The notes under the pieces: generated by a model
What the model was told of the DNA's origin: nothing
What the model saw: only the letters and a program-made list of their open reading frames with translations
The model's database searches: none
In this document: positions 26,746 to 35,862 of the stretch, piece after piece
Position numbering within the stretch: position 1 is the first letter of the stretch
How the letters are laid out: each line of letters begins with the position of its first letter
Made by a program: the position numbers and the translations under genes
Origin: Flammeovirgaceae bacterium
Lineage (GTDB): Bacteria; Bacteroidota; Bacteroidia; Cytophagales; Cyclobacteriaceae
DNA: 64,000 nucleotides
NCBI GenBank assembly: GCA_021298015.1
Contig: JAJTGY010000029.1
Span: 1-64,000 of the forward strand
Direction: 5' to 3'

Positions 26746-27855
26746 TTGTCAGAGAAGAGAATATTAATAATAGACTCTGAAAGAAGGCTTACTAATGATC
26801 GCACGTGGTCATTTTGGGAGTTGCCAGAATACCATATTCCGAATATTCCCAGTAAACAATGGAGATATGGAAAGTTGATTGATCAAGCAGGAAGTAGCAT
26901 AAATTTTAATTTTGAACCATTCACATACAGGACAATACGGTCAAGTGACTATTATAAGTTTGTCTATGATCATGCTGCTAACAAGGATAACATTGTTTTT
27001 TATTATGACAATATTGTTTCATGCGACCCATCAGGCATTGTGAAGTGTTCTAACGCAGTCTTTACAGGAAAATTGATTATTAAGTCGTATTATGACAGGG
27101 ACAAATTTCAAATTCCATCGGTTTTGGGCAGTACTTTAATATGGCAGCACTTCAAAGGGTGGATTATCAGAACTACTAAGGAAGTTTTTGACGAAAATAC
27201 AGTTGTTTTAATGGATTATAGAATTGCACATGGGGATGAAACTCAGTTCATGTATGTATTGCCGTTCTCAAAGACGGAAGCGTTAGTTGAGTACACGGAG
27301 TTTACAAATAGGGACTTTAAACTTGTTGATAGTGATGGTTATATTAGGAACTACATAGAAGGTTATTTGTCTATCTCAGACTATCAGATTATGGAACAAG
27401 AGCTTAATTCTATCCCAATGACTGATTATATTTTTACCCCATTAATAAATAATAGAGTAATTAATATCGGGACTAATGCCGGCTATGTAAAGCCATCATC
27501 CGGGTATTGTTTCGTTAGGACTATCTTGAGAGTAAGAAACTTAGTTTCGTTACTTCAAACTAATGAATTAACTAATAATAAAATGAAGCCAAAATTTACT
27601 TTTTGGTTATTTGATTCTATTTTATTAAAGTCTTTTTCAATAGGAATCCTACGTGGACAAGATGTTTTTGTACAGCTTTTTAGAAGTCATAACAAGAATA
27701 ATCAAGCCTTTTTAGTATTTAAATTTCTGGATGAGCGAACATCATTTATTGAAAATTTTAAAATCATATACTCGGTCCCCAAAAAACTATCACTAACTTA
27801 TCTTTTCTTTAAAGGACTCGTCAGTGGCGAGTATCTTAAAAAGTTCTTTTTATAA
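26746..27855 (+). pseudogene. Lycopene beta-cyclase-like gene lacking its N-terminus
   Basis: The frame of 369 codons opens at a TTG, with an in-frame TGA only 9 bases upstream. The sequence matches CrtY-type lycopene cyclases: KRILIIDSE, NDRTWSFWE, QHFKGWIIRT, FMYVLPFSKTEALVEYTEF, IPMTDY and INIGTNAGYVKPSSGY. The first 30 or so residues of the family, with the GxGxxG dinucleotide-binding motif, are missing, so it is very probably inactive. The gene is far more AT-rich than its neighbours, suggesting foreign origin. It faces away from the IS30 remnant and ends 17 bp before the second 75-bp repeat. Confidence 0.78.
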
Positions 27856-27872
27856 ACTTCTTATACGACCAT

Positions 27873-27947
27873 GAGCGGTGGCTATCTTTGCCTGTCGGGG
27901 TAGGAATACAAAGACAACCTGATTGTCAGATCAAGTCTTACCTATTA
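27873..27947 (+). repeat. 75-bp dispersed repeat, copy 2
   Basis: It matches 15-89 with 7 mismatches. The -7 element TATCTTTG is kept at 27883-27890 but there is no TTG at -33. It lies between the 3' ends of the lycopene cyclase remnant and ettA, and so marks the right border of the AT-rich segment. Confidence 0.7.
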
Positions 27948-27976
27948 GCACTCATGGTTTCCAGGCAAACCCTGAC

Positions 27977-29659
27977 TTATTTCACCAACTTCTTGTATTT
28001 GATGCGGTGGGGCTGATCGTCACCCAAACGCTTCTTCTTGTTTTCTTCGTACTCACTAAAGCTGCCTTCGAACCAGAACACCTGCGAGTCTCCCTCGAAC
28101 GCCAGGATGTGCGTGCAGACCCGGTCGAGGAACCAGCGGTCGTGTGAAATGATAACGGCACAGCCGGCAAAATTCTCCAATGCTTCTTCCAACGCTCGCA
28201 ACGTGTTCACGTCAAGGTCGTTTGTCGGTTCATCCAGCAACAACAGGTTACCACCCTGTTTCAGCGCAATGGCCAGGTGCACCCGGTTGCGCATACCACC
28301 AGACAGTTCTTTTACTTTTTTCTGCTGATCGGTGCCGCTGAAGTTGAATTTGCTCACATAGGCACGGGAGTTCATCTCCTTGCCGCCAAGCATGATCAGG
28401 TCGTTGCCACCGGTGATGGCCTGGAAAACCGTATCCTCCGGTTTCAGATCATCATGTTCCTGATCAATGTAAGCGATCTTTACCGTCTCGCCAACTTTGA
28501 AGGTGCCCGTGTCCGGTTTTTCGCGGCCAATGATCATTTTGAAGAGAGTTGTCTTACCGGCTCCGTTCGGGCCGATGATCCCCACGATGCCGGCCGGGGG
28601 CAACGAGAAATTCAGATTTTCATACAGGAGTTTGTCGCCATATCCTTTCGAAACGCCCTGAGCTTCGATCACTACGTTGCCTAGACGCGGTCCGGGGGGA
28701 ATGAAAAGTTCCAGCTTTTCTTCGCGCTCCTTGGTTTCCTGGGTCAACAGTTTTTCATAGTTGGTTAAGCGGGCTTTACCTTTGGCTTGTCGTCCTTTCG
28801 GGTTCATGCGCACCCACTCCAACTCGCGCTCCAATGCCTTTTGTCGCTTGCTTTCGGTTTTCTCCTCCTGCTGCAGGCGTTTCTGCTTTTGGTCGAGCCA
28901 ACTGCTGTAATTTCCTTTCCACGGTATGCCTTCCCCGCGGTCCAGTTCAAGAATCCATCCGGCCACGTTGTCGAGGAAGTAACGATCGTGCGTTACCGCT
29001 ATAATGGTGCCCTTGTACTGGCGCAGGTGTTCCTCCAACCACAATACGGATTCAGCATCCAGGTGATTGGTGGGTTCATCCAACAGCAGAACATCCGGCT
29101 CGCGCAGCAACAGGCGGCAGAGGGCCACCCGTCTTTTTTCACCACCCGACAGAAACTCAACCTTAGCATCGGGAGGCGGGCAGCGCAGGGCATCCATGGC
29201 CCGCTCAAGTTTGTGGTCCAGCTCCCAGGCATTAACGGCATCCAGTTTCTCCTGAATTTCGCCCTGCTTGGTGATCAGTTTCTCCATCTTATCCGGGTCT
29301 TCCATCACCTCGGGGTCGGCAAACTTTTCATTGATCGCTTCGAACTCGCGCAGCAGCGCTACGGTTTCGTGCACGCCCTCTTCCACAATCTCTTTTACCG
29401 TCTTGGTTTTGTCCAGTTGGGGTTCCTGCTCCAGCAGTCCAACGGAGTACCCGAGATCGGAAACCACTTCGCCCTGGAACTCCTTATCGATGCCGGCAAT
29501 GATGCGAAGCAGCGAAGATTTACCTGACCCATTAAGACCCAGCACACCAATCTTGGCTCCATAGAAAAACGACAAATAGATGTTTTTGAGTACTTGTTTG
29601 TTGGGCGGGTAGATCTTGCTAACGCCCGACATGGAGAAAATGATTTTTTCGTCTGCCAT
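27977..29659 (-). CDS. ettA: Energy-dependent translational throttle protein EttA
   Basis: The ATG at 29659 gives 560 residues (MADEKIIFSM), close to the 555 of E. coli EttA; the open frame reaches 23 codons further upstream. It is an ABC-F protein with two ATPase domains. The first has GLNGSGKS at 41-48 and LSGGEKRRVALC; the second has GPNGAGKT and LSGGMRNRVHLA. They are joined by the charged linker that contacts the ribosomal P-site tRNA. It has no membrane domain and gates entry into elongation according to energy state. Confidence 0.93.
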   Translation of the reverse strand: MADEKIIFSMSGVSKIYPPNKQVLKNIYLSFFYGAKIGVLGLNGSGKSSLLRIIAGIDKEFQGEVVSDLGYSVGLLEQEPQLDKTKTVKEIVEEGVHETVALLREFEAINEKFADPEVMEDPDKMEKLITKQGEIQEKLDAVNAWELDHKLERAMDALRCPPPDAKVEFLSGGEKRRVALCRLLLREPDVLLLDEPTNHLDAESVLWLEEHLRQYKGTIIAVTHDRYFLDNVAGWILELDRGEGIPWKGNYSSWLDQKQKRLQQEEKTESKRQKALERELEWVRMNPKGRQAKGKARLTNYEKLLTQETKEREEKLELFIPPGPRLGNVVIEAQGVSKGYGDKLLYENLNFSLPPAGIVGIIGPNGAGKTTLFKMIIGREKPDTGTFKVGETVKIAYIDQEHDDLKPEDTVFQAITGGNDLIMLGGKEMNSRAYVSKFNFSGTDQQKKVKELSGGMRNRVHLAIALKQGGNLLLLDEPTNDLDVNTLRALEEALENFAGCAVIISHDRWFLDRVCTHILAFEGDSQVFWFEGSFSEYEENKKKRLGDDQPHRIKYKKLVK

Positions 29660-29677
29660 AGGTGTGGAATAAGCCCG

Positions 29678-29685
29678 CAAATATA
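29678..29685 (-). promoter_or_regulatory. ettA promoter -7 element
   Basis: On the minus strand this reads TATATTTG, a full match to TAnnTTTG, 18 bases before the ettA ATG. No clear -33 TTG is visible. Confidence 0.45.
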
Positions 29686-29771
29686 ATAGAGGGACGCGTA
29701 TGCCCGATAGTGGTGAAAAATCGCTCAAAACAGAGTCAATTCGGGGTATTGTGGCCTGGGAAATTCACCTC

Positions 29772-29801
29772 TTGCTGATGCACGAATTACTTCTATTTTT
29801 G
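29772..29801 (+). promoter_or_regulatory. Promoter of the DUF2795 gene
   Basis: TTG at 29772-29774, a 19-base spacer and TATTTTTG at 29794-29801 match the Bacteroidota consensus well. The ATG at 29824 follows after 22 bases. Confidence 0.65.
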
Positions 29802-29823
29802 CGGGAAATTTAATGGCGCTGAT

Positions 29824-30045
29824 ATGTACTGGACGTTGGAATTGGCCTCGTATCTCGAAGATGCACCCTGGCCCGCAACCAAAGATGAACTGATTGATTT
29901 TTCCATTCGTTCCGGGGCGCCACTCGAAGTGGTGGAGAACCTGCAGGAGTTGGAAGATGACGGACAGCCGTATGAAAGCATCGAGGAAATCTGGCCGGAC
30001 TACCCGACCAAAGAAGACTTCTTCTTTAATGAAGATGAATATTGA
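29824..30045 (+). CDS. DUF2795 family small acidic protein
   Basis: This 73-residue acidic protein begins MYWTLELASYLEDAPWPATK and continues with ELIDFSIRSGAPLEVVENL. These are the features of DUF2795, a short helical domain common in Bacteroidota. It ends in Asp/Glu/Phe-rich residues. It has its own consensus promoter and a strong terminator, so it is a one-gene unit. Its function is unknown. Confidence 0.75.
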   Translation: MYWTLELASYLEDAPWPATKDELIDFSIRSGAPLEVVENLQELEDDGQPYESIEEIWPDYPTKEDFFFNEDEY

Positions 30046-30067
30046 TCGTCTTGTGATGTGACAACGG

Positions 30068-30092
30068 AAAAGGGCCGACCGGCCCTTTTTTA
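30068..30092. terminator. Terminator between the DUF2795 gene and ispD
   Basis: AGGGCCG at 30071-30077 pairs with CGGCCCT at 30080-30086 around a 2-base loop. A-rich and T-rich flanks on both sides let it work for both convergent genes; the ispD stop codon lies in its T-run. Confidence 0.8.
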
Positions 30093-30761
30093 TTTCCGCG
30101 CTTTCAGCAAAGCCTCACCGATGACCAGATCTTCGGCTGTGGTAATCTTGATGTTCTCATAACTGCCCTCAAAAAGCGAGATCACGTGCCCCGCCCGTTC
30201 GGCTACACTGGCATCGTCTGTCAGGCTGGGGTCTTCCTTGATTTTATAGGCGTTTTTGATCACCGACACACGGAACGTTTGAGGGGTTTGCACCAAACGG
30301 AAACGCGACCGGTCTACCGCTTTGGTGTTGTCCTGGTCGGTCATGCGGATTGACTCTTTAAGCCGCACAGCTGCGATAGCCGTTTTGTGAACAGCCGCCA
30401 GGCGAAAGGACGCCCCGATAATGTCCGAACTTACCAGTGGCCGAACGCCATCGTGAATGGCCACCAGCCCCTCCGTAGATATTTTTTCTAACCCTCGTTT
30501 AACGGACTGAAAACGCGTTTCTCCGCCTGTTTGGAGGACCACCGGCTGGGTAAACTGAAATTTCTTAACGATTTCATGCCAGATCGGGAAGTCATCCTCG
30601 GGAAGCACCAGCACGATTTTGATGTGGGGGGAGTACCTGAAAAAAGCATCGAGTGTGTGGAGTAACACCGGCCGCCCGGCCAGTTCCAGAAACTGCTTGG
30701 GCAGATGGCTTTTGATTCGCGTGCCCTTGCCACCAGCCACAATGAGCGCATACTCAGTCAT
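30090..30761 (-). CDS. ispD: 2-C-methyl-D-erythritol 4-phosphate cytidylyltransferase
   Basis: This 223-residue protein has the nucleotide-binding loop AGGKGTR at 9-15, HDGVRPLVS and the C-terminal TAEDLVIGEALL. It joins CTP to methylerythritol phosphate in the non-mevalonate isoprenoid pathway. There is no fused or adjacent ispF. Its presence implies that isoprenoids, including carotenoid precursors, are made by this route. Confidence 0.92.
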   Translation of the reverse strand: MTEYALIVAGGKGTRIKSHLPKQFLELAGRPVLLHTLDAFFRYSPHIKIVLVLPEDDFPIWHEIVKKFQFTQPVVLQTGGETRFQSVKRGLEKISTEGLVAIHDGVRPLVSSDIIGASFRLAAVHKTAIAAVRLKESIRMTDQDNTKAVDRSRFRLVQTPQTFRVSVIKNAYKIKEDPSLTDDASVAERAGHVISLFEGSYENIKITTAEDLVIGEALLKARK

Positions 30762-30791
30762 AATCGGTCGGGTTGCTTAACTTTGAGTTTT

Positions 30792-31037
30792 ATGATGATC
30801 ATCCGCATTCTGCTGCTAGGCTTCAGCGCTGCTGTCTTCACGTTTCTCATATACCGGTTGTTGCAGATTTACCGTTCCGGGCATCCGCAACGCAGCATGC
30901 AGTTAACCATTGGGGTTCTCTTATTGCTGCTGCCGGCTGTTGTCATTGTTGGCTTTATCAAGCCAACCTGGCACTATCTGCTGCTCTACCCGGTTGCGAT
31001 CTCCCTGTTCCTTTATCTGGTCAGGTCCAACAAGTAG
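30792..31037 (+). CDS. Small hydrophobic membrane protein
   Basis: The ATG at 30792 gives 81 residues with three hydrophobic stretches (about 3-18, 32-48 and 55-74) and little else. TAACTTTG at 30778-30785 is a match to the -7 consensus ending 6 bases before the ATG, which supports this start over the longer open frame from 30705. It lies between the divergent ispD and the convergent queA. I do not recognise the family. Confidence 0.55.
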   Translation: MMIIRILLLGFSAAVFTFLIYRLLQIYRSGHPQRSMQLTIGVLLLLLPAVVIVGFIKPTWHYLLLYPVAISLFLYLVRSNK

Positions 31038-31040
31038 ACC

Positions 31041-32087
31041 TTAGATAATCAGCATGGCATCGCCATAGCTCAGAAACTTGTATTTCTCTTTTTTGGCCGT
31101 TTCGTAAGCCTTCATCACCAGATCATAGCCACCAAAAGCACATGCCATCATCATTAACGTTGACTCCGGCTGGTGAAAGTTAGTGACCATGGCGCTGCAA
31201 ATCTTGAAATCGTACGGTGGGAAGATAAACTTGTCCGTCCACCCGCTGCGCTCTTTCAACCGGTTAGTGGCCGACACGGCCGTTTCTAACGCTCGCATGG
31301 TGGTCGTGCCTACCGCGCAAACTTTGTTTTTATTTTCCAGCGCGCGGTTGACCACCTTCACGGCTTCGGCCCCCACAATGAAATTCTCGGAATCCATTTT
31401 GTGCTTGGTCAGATCTTCCACATCAACTGCACGAAAAGTGCCCAGCCCAATGTGCAGCGTAACAAACGTGAAGTCGATTCCCTTGATTTGAAGGCGCTTC
31501 ATCAACTGCTTGGTGAAGTGGAGGCCGGCCGTAGGCGCAGCCACGGCACCCTTGTTTTTGGCGTAAATGGTTTGAAAACGCTCTTTGTCTTCCGGCTTTA
31601 CCTTGCGCTTGATGTACTTGGGAAGTGGAGTTTCGCCCAGCGATTCCACCACGCGCTCAAACGACTCAGAATCTCCCTCGTAGAGGAAACGGATGGTGCG
31701 CCCGCGCGAGGTGGTATTATCCACCACTTCGGCCACCAGGTCGCCATCACCGAAGTATAACTTGTTGCCCACACGAATTTTTCTGGCCGGATCAACCAAC
31801 ACATCCCACAGGTGTAACTCGGGGTTCAGCTCGCGCAGGAGAAACACCTCGATTTTGGCACCGGTCTTCTCCTTTCGGCCGTATAACCGGGCCGGGAAAA
31901 CCATGGTGTCGTTGCCGACAAATACATCGCCTTCGTCAAAGTAGTTGACAATGTCTTTGAAAACTTTGTGCTCGATTTTTCCGGTGGCTTTGTGGATCAC
32001 CATCATCCGGGCATCATCACGATTTTCAGCCGGATCGTTGGCAATTAAACTGTTGGGGAGGTCGAACTTGAATTCGGATAATTTCAT
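31041..32087 (-). CDS. queA: tRNA queuosine ribosyltransferase-isomerase QueA
   Basis: The 348-residue protein has the QueA landmarks DFDLP-like [50 protein letters not shown]-like [11 protein letters not shown] and the final [10 protein letters not shown]. It transfers and isomerises the ribosyl group of S-adenosylmethionine onto preQ1 at the tRNA wobble position. CAAAAATA at 32134-32141 is a minus-strand TATTTTTG, a likely -7 element about 46 bases upstream. Confidence 0.94.
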   Translation of the reverse strand: MKLSEFKFDLPNSLIANDPAENRDDARMMVIHKATGKIEHKVFKDIVNYFDEGDVFVGNDTMVFPARLYGRKEKTGAKIEVFLLRELNPELHLWDVLVDPARKIRVGNKLYFGDGDLVAEVVDNTTSRGRTIRFLYEGDSESFERVVESLGETPLPKYIKRKVKPEDKERFQTIYAKNKGAVAAPTAGLHFTKQLMKRLQIKGIDFTFVTLHIGLGTFRAVDVEDLTKHKMDSENFIVGAEAVKVVNRALENKNKVCAVGTTTMRALETAVSATNRLKERSGWTDKFIFPPYDFKICSAMVTNFHQPESTLMMMACAFGGYDLVMKAYETAKKEKYKFLSYGDAMLII

Positions 32088-32203
32088 AAGCTTACGGGCC
32101 GGGCATAGCTACCCTATTTTATTTTAAAGGCTGCAAAAATAGGAAATTGTTTTAATTGGCCATTTTTGTAACCCAAAACCGCTTTTTCTGCGTTATTAGC
32201 AAA

Positions 32204-33475
32204 ATGCTCACCCTCCGCCTGATTTACGAAAGCTTTGGATTTGCCTGGAAAGCGCTGCGATCCAACCTGTTGCGTACCATTCTCTCCCTGCTGGGGGTCA
32301 CCATCGGAATCTTTGCCATCATTGCCGTCCTCACGCTGGTCGACTCCCTGGAGAAAAGCGTCAAGGACAGCCTGAATTCCCTCGGATCCGATGTTTTGTA
32401 CGTGGACAAGTTTCCGTGGGATGGCGGAGGTGGTGGGCGCGATTGGTGGAAAAGTTACATCAAATGGCCTACCGCCTCGTATAAAGAGTACCGATTCCTG
32501 AAGTCGAATCTCCAGCACGCCTCAGCCATATGTGTGTATGCCGAGATCGGTAACGTTCGCGTGAAACGCGGAAGCAACAGTATTGGCCGGATTAACCTGA
32601 CTGGCGCTTCTGACGGTTATGACAAGGTATTCGACACAAACATTCTGACGGGCCGCTATTTTAGTGAGGCCGAATTGAATGCCGGTCGCGATGTTATCAT
32701 TCTCGGGTATCAATTAGCCGATAAGCTGTTTCCAAATGGCGAAAATCCTGTAGGAAAGATCGTCAAGATCAAAAACCGCGGTTTTGGTGTAATCGGGGTG
32801 TTGGCAAAAAAAGGAAAAGATGCTTTCGGTGGCGAGGGTGAAGACTACTCTTGCCTTATTCCGTACGATGCCATCCGAAAAATTTACAATACCGGAACAG
32901 GTCGTTGGTACGAATTCAACACCCGATCCATTATCGGCCTTAAGGGTATCTCAACCGATCTGGGCCTGGTTGAATTGGAAAATGAAACAAGGGGCTTGCT
33001 GCGGGTGAAGCGGGGATTAAAGCCGACCGAAAAAGAAAACTTTTCGATCAACCGGCCGGAAGCAATTTTGAAAATCATTAGCGGGGTTTTTGATGTGCTC
33101 AGCGTGGCGGGTTGGGTCATTGGCGGCTTTTCGATTCTGGTGGGTGGTTTTGGTATCGCTAACATCATGTTTGTCTCCGTGAAGGAGCGCACCAGCATTA
33201 TCGGTTTGCAGAAATCGTTGGGCGCCAAGAACTATTTCATCCTGTTTCAATTTTTGTTTGAAGCCATTTTCCTCAGCCTCATTGGAGGGTTAGCGGGCTT
33301 GTTCCTGGTCTACCTGCTTACCTTGGCCCCGTTTGGGTCATTGCAAGTGATTTTGTCTGTGAAGAACATCGTGCTCGGGTTAACGGTATCCAGCCTTATC
33401 GGTGTGATAGCGGGTATTGTGCCAGCCGCGCTGGCTGCCCGCCTCGATCCGGTGACCGCTATTCGGGCAAACTAA
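32204..33475 (+). CDS. MacB-type ABC transporter permease
   Basis: The ATG at 32204 gives 423 residues; 16 further upstream codons are open. The layout is that of MacB/FtsX-like permeases: one N-terminal helix (about 22-45), a large periplasmic domain beginning near SDVLYVDKFPWDGG, and three C-terminal helices (about 293-320, 342-368 and 385-410), ending EVxxAxxLDPVxAIRA-like in AARLDPVTAIRAN. It should move substrates or transmit force across the envelope. The ATPase partner is not adjacent. Confidence 0.85.
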   Translation: MLTLRLIYESFGFAWKALRSNLLRTILSLLGVTIGIFAIIAVLTLVDSLEKSVKDSLNSLGSDVLYVDKFPWDGGGGGRDWWKSYIKWPTASYKEYRFLKSNLQHASAICVYAEIGNVRVKRGSNSIGRINLTGASDGYDKVFDTNILTGRYFSEAELNAGRDVIILGYQLADKLFPNGENPVGKIVKIKNRGFGVIGVLAKKGKDAFGGEGEDYSCLIPYDAIRKIYNTGTGRWYEFNTRSIIGLKGISTDLGLVELENETRGLLRVKRGLKPTEKENFSINRPEAILKIISGVFDVLSVAGWVIGGFSILVGGFGIANIMFVSVKERTSIIGLQKSLGAKNYFILFQFLFEAIFLSLIGGLAGLFLVYLLTLAPFGSLQVILSVKNIVLGLTVSSLIGVIAGIVPAALAARLDPVTAIRAN

Positions 33476-33491
33476 AGCTGATAAGGCAACA

Positions 33492-33530
33492 AAAAAGGGG
33501 TTGACGTTTACGCCAACCCCTTTTTCTTGC
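33492..33530. terminator. Bidirectional terminator, ABC permease/recA
   Basis: AAAAAGGGGTTG at 33492-33503 pairs with CAACCCCTTTTT at 33514-33525. The long stem with A and T tails serves both convergent genes. Confidence 0.88.
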
Positions 33531-33542
33531 TGAATCGATTGA

Positions 33543-34568
33543 CTACTCCTCTTTCTTACCCTTCGCTTCTTCCCCGGTAGCAATTTTTTCTTTGATCTTC
33601 TTTTCCAGTTCGTCTGCCAATTCCGGATTGTCCTCAATCAATTGTTTTACGGCATCGCGGCCCTGGCCCAACTTGTTGCCGTTGTAACTAAACCAGCTTC
33701 CGGATTTCTGAATCACGTTGAGTTCCACGCCCAGGTCAACAATTTCGCCCGACTTGGAAATGCCCCTGCCGTACATGATGTCGAACTCAACTACTTTAAA
33801 CGGAGGCGCCACTTTGTTCTTCACTACTTTCACCCGCACGCGGTTACCGGTTACATCATCGCTGGACTCCTTGATTTGTCCGATTCTCCGGATATCCAGA
33901 CGCACCGAAGCGTAAAACTTCAAGGCATTACCACCGGTGGTGGTCTCGGGATTGCCGAACATCACCCCGATTTTTTCGCGAAGCTGATTGATGAACACAC
34001 AGGCACATCCCGTTTTGCTAATGGTTCCGGTAAGTTTGCGAAGGGCCTGGCTCATCAGGCGTGCCTGTAAGCCCATTTTACTCTCGCCCATTTCGCCTTC
34101 TAATTCTCCCTTCGGTACCAGCGCAGCCACCGAGTCGATGACAATAATGTCAATCGCACCCGAGCGGATAAGGTGTTCGGCAATTTCCAACGCCTGCTCA
34201 CCATTGTCGGGTTGCGAGATCAGGAGGTTTTCGGTGTCGATGCCCAGCCTCTCGGCATAACTCTTGTCAAAGGCGTGTTCGGCATCAATGAACGCAGCCA
34301 TGCCACCTTTCTTTTGCGCTTCCGCGATCGCGTGCATGGTCAACGTTGTTTTGCCCGAGGATTCCGGCCCGTAAATCTCGGTTACACGGCCGCGGGGAAT
34401 GCCACCAATGCCCAGGGCAATGTCCAACCCGAGCGAGCCGGTAGAAATGGCCGGTACATCGATTACCCGCTCGTCACTCAACTTCATCACGGCTCCTTTA
34501 CCGTAGGTCTTTTCCAGTTTGTCGATCGTTAACTGGAGCGCTTTCATTTTCTCTTTTACATCACTCAT
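33543..34568 (-). CDS. recA: Recombinase A
   Basis: The 341-residue protein has the Walker A motif GPESSGKT at 67-74, the [11 protein letters not shown] loop L1, the [18 protein letters not shown] segment and a Lys/Glu-rich C-terminus. It drives strand exchange in recombination and activates the SOS response. I see no LexA-type box upstream, though Bacteroidota boxes vary. It is a single gene ending at a strong terminator. Confidence 0.97.
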   Translation of the reverse strand: MSDVKEKMKALQLTIDKLEKTYGKGAVMKLSDERVIDVPAISTGSLGLDIALGIGGIPRGRVTEIYGPESSGKTTLTMHAIAEAQKKGGMAAFIDAEHAFDKSYAERLGIDTENLLISQPDNGEQALEIAEHLIRSGAIDIIVIDSVAALVPKGELEGEMGESKMGLQARLMSQALRKLTGTISKTGCACVFINQLREKIGVMFGNPETTTGGNALKFYASVRLDIRRIGQIKESSDDVTGNRVRVKVVKNKVAPPFKVVEFDIMYGRGISKSGEIVDLGVELNVIQKSGSWFSYNGNKLGQGRDAVKQLIEDNPELADELEKKIKEKIATGEEAKGKKEE

Positions 34569-34734
34569 ATACTTGTATTTATTATTTCATTCGGGGATGC
34601 CCGGTTGGGCAGGCTCGGGCGGTGAAATTACATTCTGTTTGCAGAAATCAGGTAGGCAGCACTCTTTTATTTCTTGTATTATTGAAGTCGTGGAGTAAAT
34701 CAGGCAGGGTATTGATTTTGAAAAAGAGCCAGTT

Positions 34735-35760
34735 ATGCGGAGAAAGATTTTAGCGGTGGTGGCGTTGGTGGTGGTGGTCCTGGCGGTTTGGCAGTGGGAA
34801 CTTCTTTCCTACGGCATCAACCAGGGCCTTTGGCAGTGGCGCATCGTTCGCGATGCGCGGCCCATTGCCGAGTGCCTGGCCGACCCCACGTTCCCCGACT
34901 CACTGAAGGCTAAACTTCGACTTATTCCGGCCATTCGCCAGTTTGCCATCGATTCACTGGGCCTGCACGACACGGAAAACTACCAGGCGGTGTACGATCA
35001 AAAGGGGAAGGAAATTCTTTGGGTCGTCATGGCCTGCGAACCCTTTGCCTTGCGCGCCAAGGAATGGACATTTCCGGTGGTGGGCAGCGTTCCGTATAAG
35101 GGCTATTTCGAAAAGCCAAAAGCTGAGCATGAACGCGATCAATTGATGGCGGCCGGCTACGATGTGTCCATTCGCAATCCGGGCGGCTGGTCCACACTCG
35201 GTTGGTTCAACGATCCGATACTAACCGGCATGCTGAGCCGTGACGAAGGAGACCTGGCCAGCCTCATCATTCACGAGATGGTGCACGCTACACTTTGGGT
35301 GCGGGACAGTGTAGATTTTAATGAGAATTTGGCTTCGTTTATTGGCGATACAGCCGCCTATTCTTTTTTAAGATCACATTTTGGCGAACATTCACCTCAA
35401 TACCGGGCCTACCTGGAGGATGATCAGGACTATCGTAAATACAGCCGACATGTCATTCGGGGCACGCGGCAACTGGACTCTCTCTATCGCACATTTAGTC
35501 CCATTGACTCGGTCGCGGTGAAACAGCAAAAGAAGCAGGAATTGATTCACGAAATTATTTCCACGATGGATACGTTGAGCCTTTATGATAAGCCAAAGCG
35601 AACCTCGAGATTTCTCAAGAAGCTACCCAACAACACGTATTTTATTTCATTCCTGTATTACCAATCGCGGCAATCACAGTTTGACGAAATCCTCGAACGG
35701 CAGTTTAACGGTAACATCCGCGCGATGATCCAACACTACCGGGAACGGTACCCCCAGTAG
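34735..35760 (+). CDS. Predicted aminopeptidase, PF10023-like metalloprotease
   Basis: This 341-residue protein has one N-terminal membrane anchor (about 5-19). The zinc motif HEMVH is at 180-184, followed by FNENLASF at 195-202, where the glutamate could be the third ligand. The preceding GWSTLGWFNDPILTGML segment is diagnostic of the predicted aminopeptidase family PF10023. It should act in the periplasm, tethered to the inner membrane. The substrate is unknown. Confidence 0.8.
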   Translation: MRRKILAVVALVVVVLAVWQWELLSYGINQGLWQWRIVRDARPIAECLADPTFPDSLKAKLRLIPAIRQFAIDSLGLHDTENYQAVYDQKGKEILWVVMACEPFALRAKEWTFPVVGSVPYKGYFEKPKAEHERDQLMAAGYDVSIRNPGGWSTLGWFNDPILTGMLSRDEGDLASLIIHEMVHATLWVRDSVDFNENLASFIGDTAAYSFLRSHFGEHSPQYRAYLEDDQDYRKYSRHVIRGTRQLDSLYRTFSPIDSVAVKQQKKQELIHEIISTMDTLSLYDKPKRTSRFLKKLPNNTYFISFLYYQSRQSQFDEILERQFNGNIRAMIQHYRERYPQ

Positions 35761-35780
35761 GGCCTATTTCGTGTCAGTCA

Positions 35781-35841
35781 TTAAGTAATTGTTAAGTGCA
35801 TAACACTGCGTTTCAATTCGCTTAATTTCTCTCTACTTTTG
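35781..35841 (+). promoter_or_regulatory. Promoter with direct repeats ahead of the PhoB-like gene
   Basis: TACTTTTG at 35834-35841 matches the -7 consensus, 21 bases before the ATG. Upstream, TTAAGT occurs at 35781-35786 and again at 35792-35797, an 11-bp period with a 5-base spacer. That geometry is the one used by OmpR/PhoB-class regulators such as PhoP of Bacillus and PhoB of E. coli. Confidence 0.45.
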
Positions 35842-35862
35842 ACGTGTTAATCATTCACACCT

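Noticed and set aside
31183-31944. Plus-strand ORFs across queA, and similar long antisense ORFs elsewhere
   Set aside because: They lie inside clearly identified genes and show no signals or family features.
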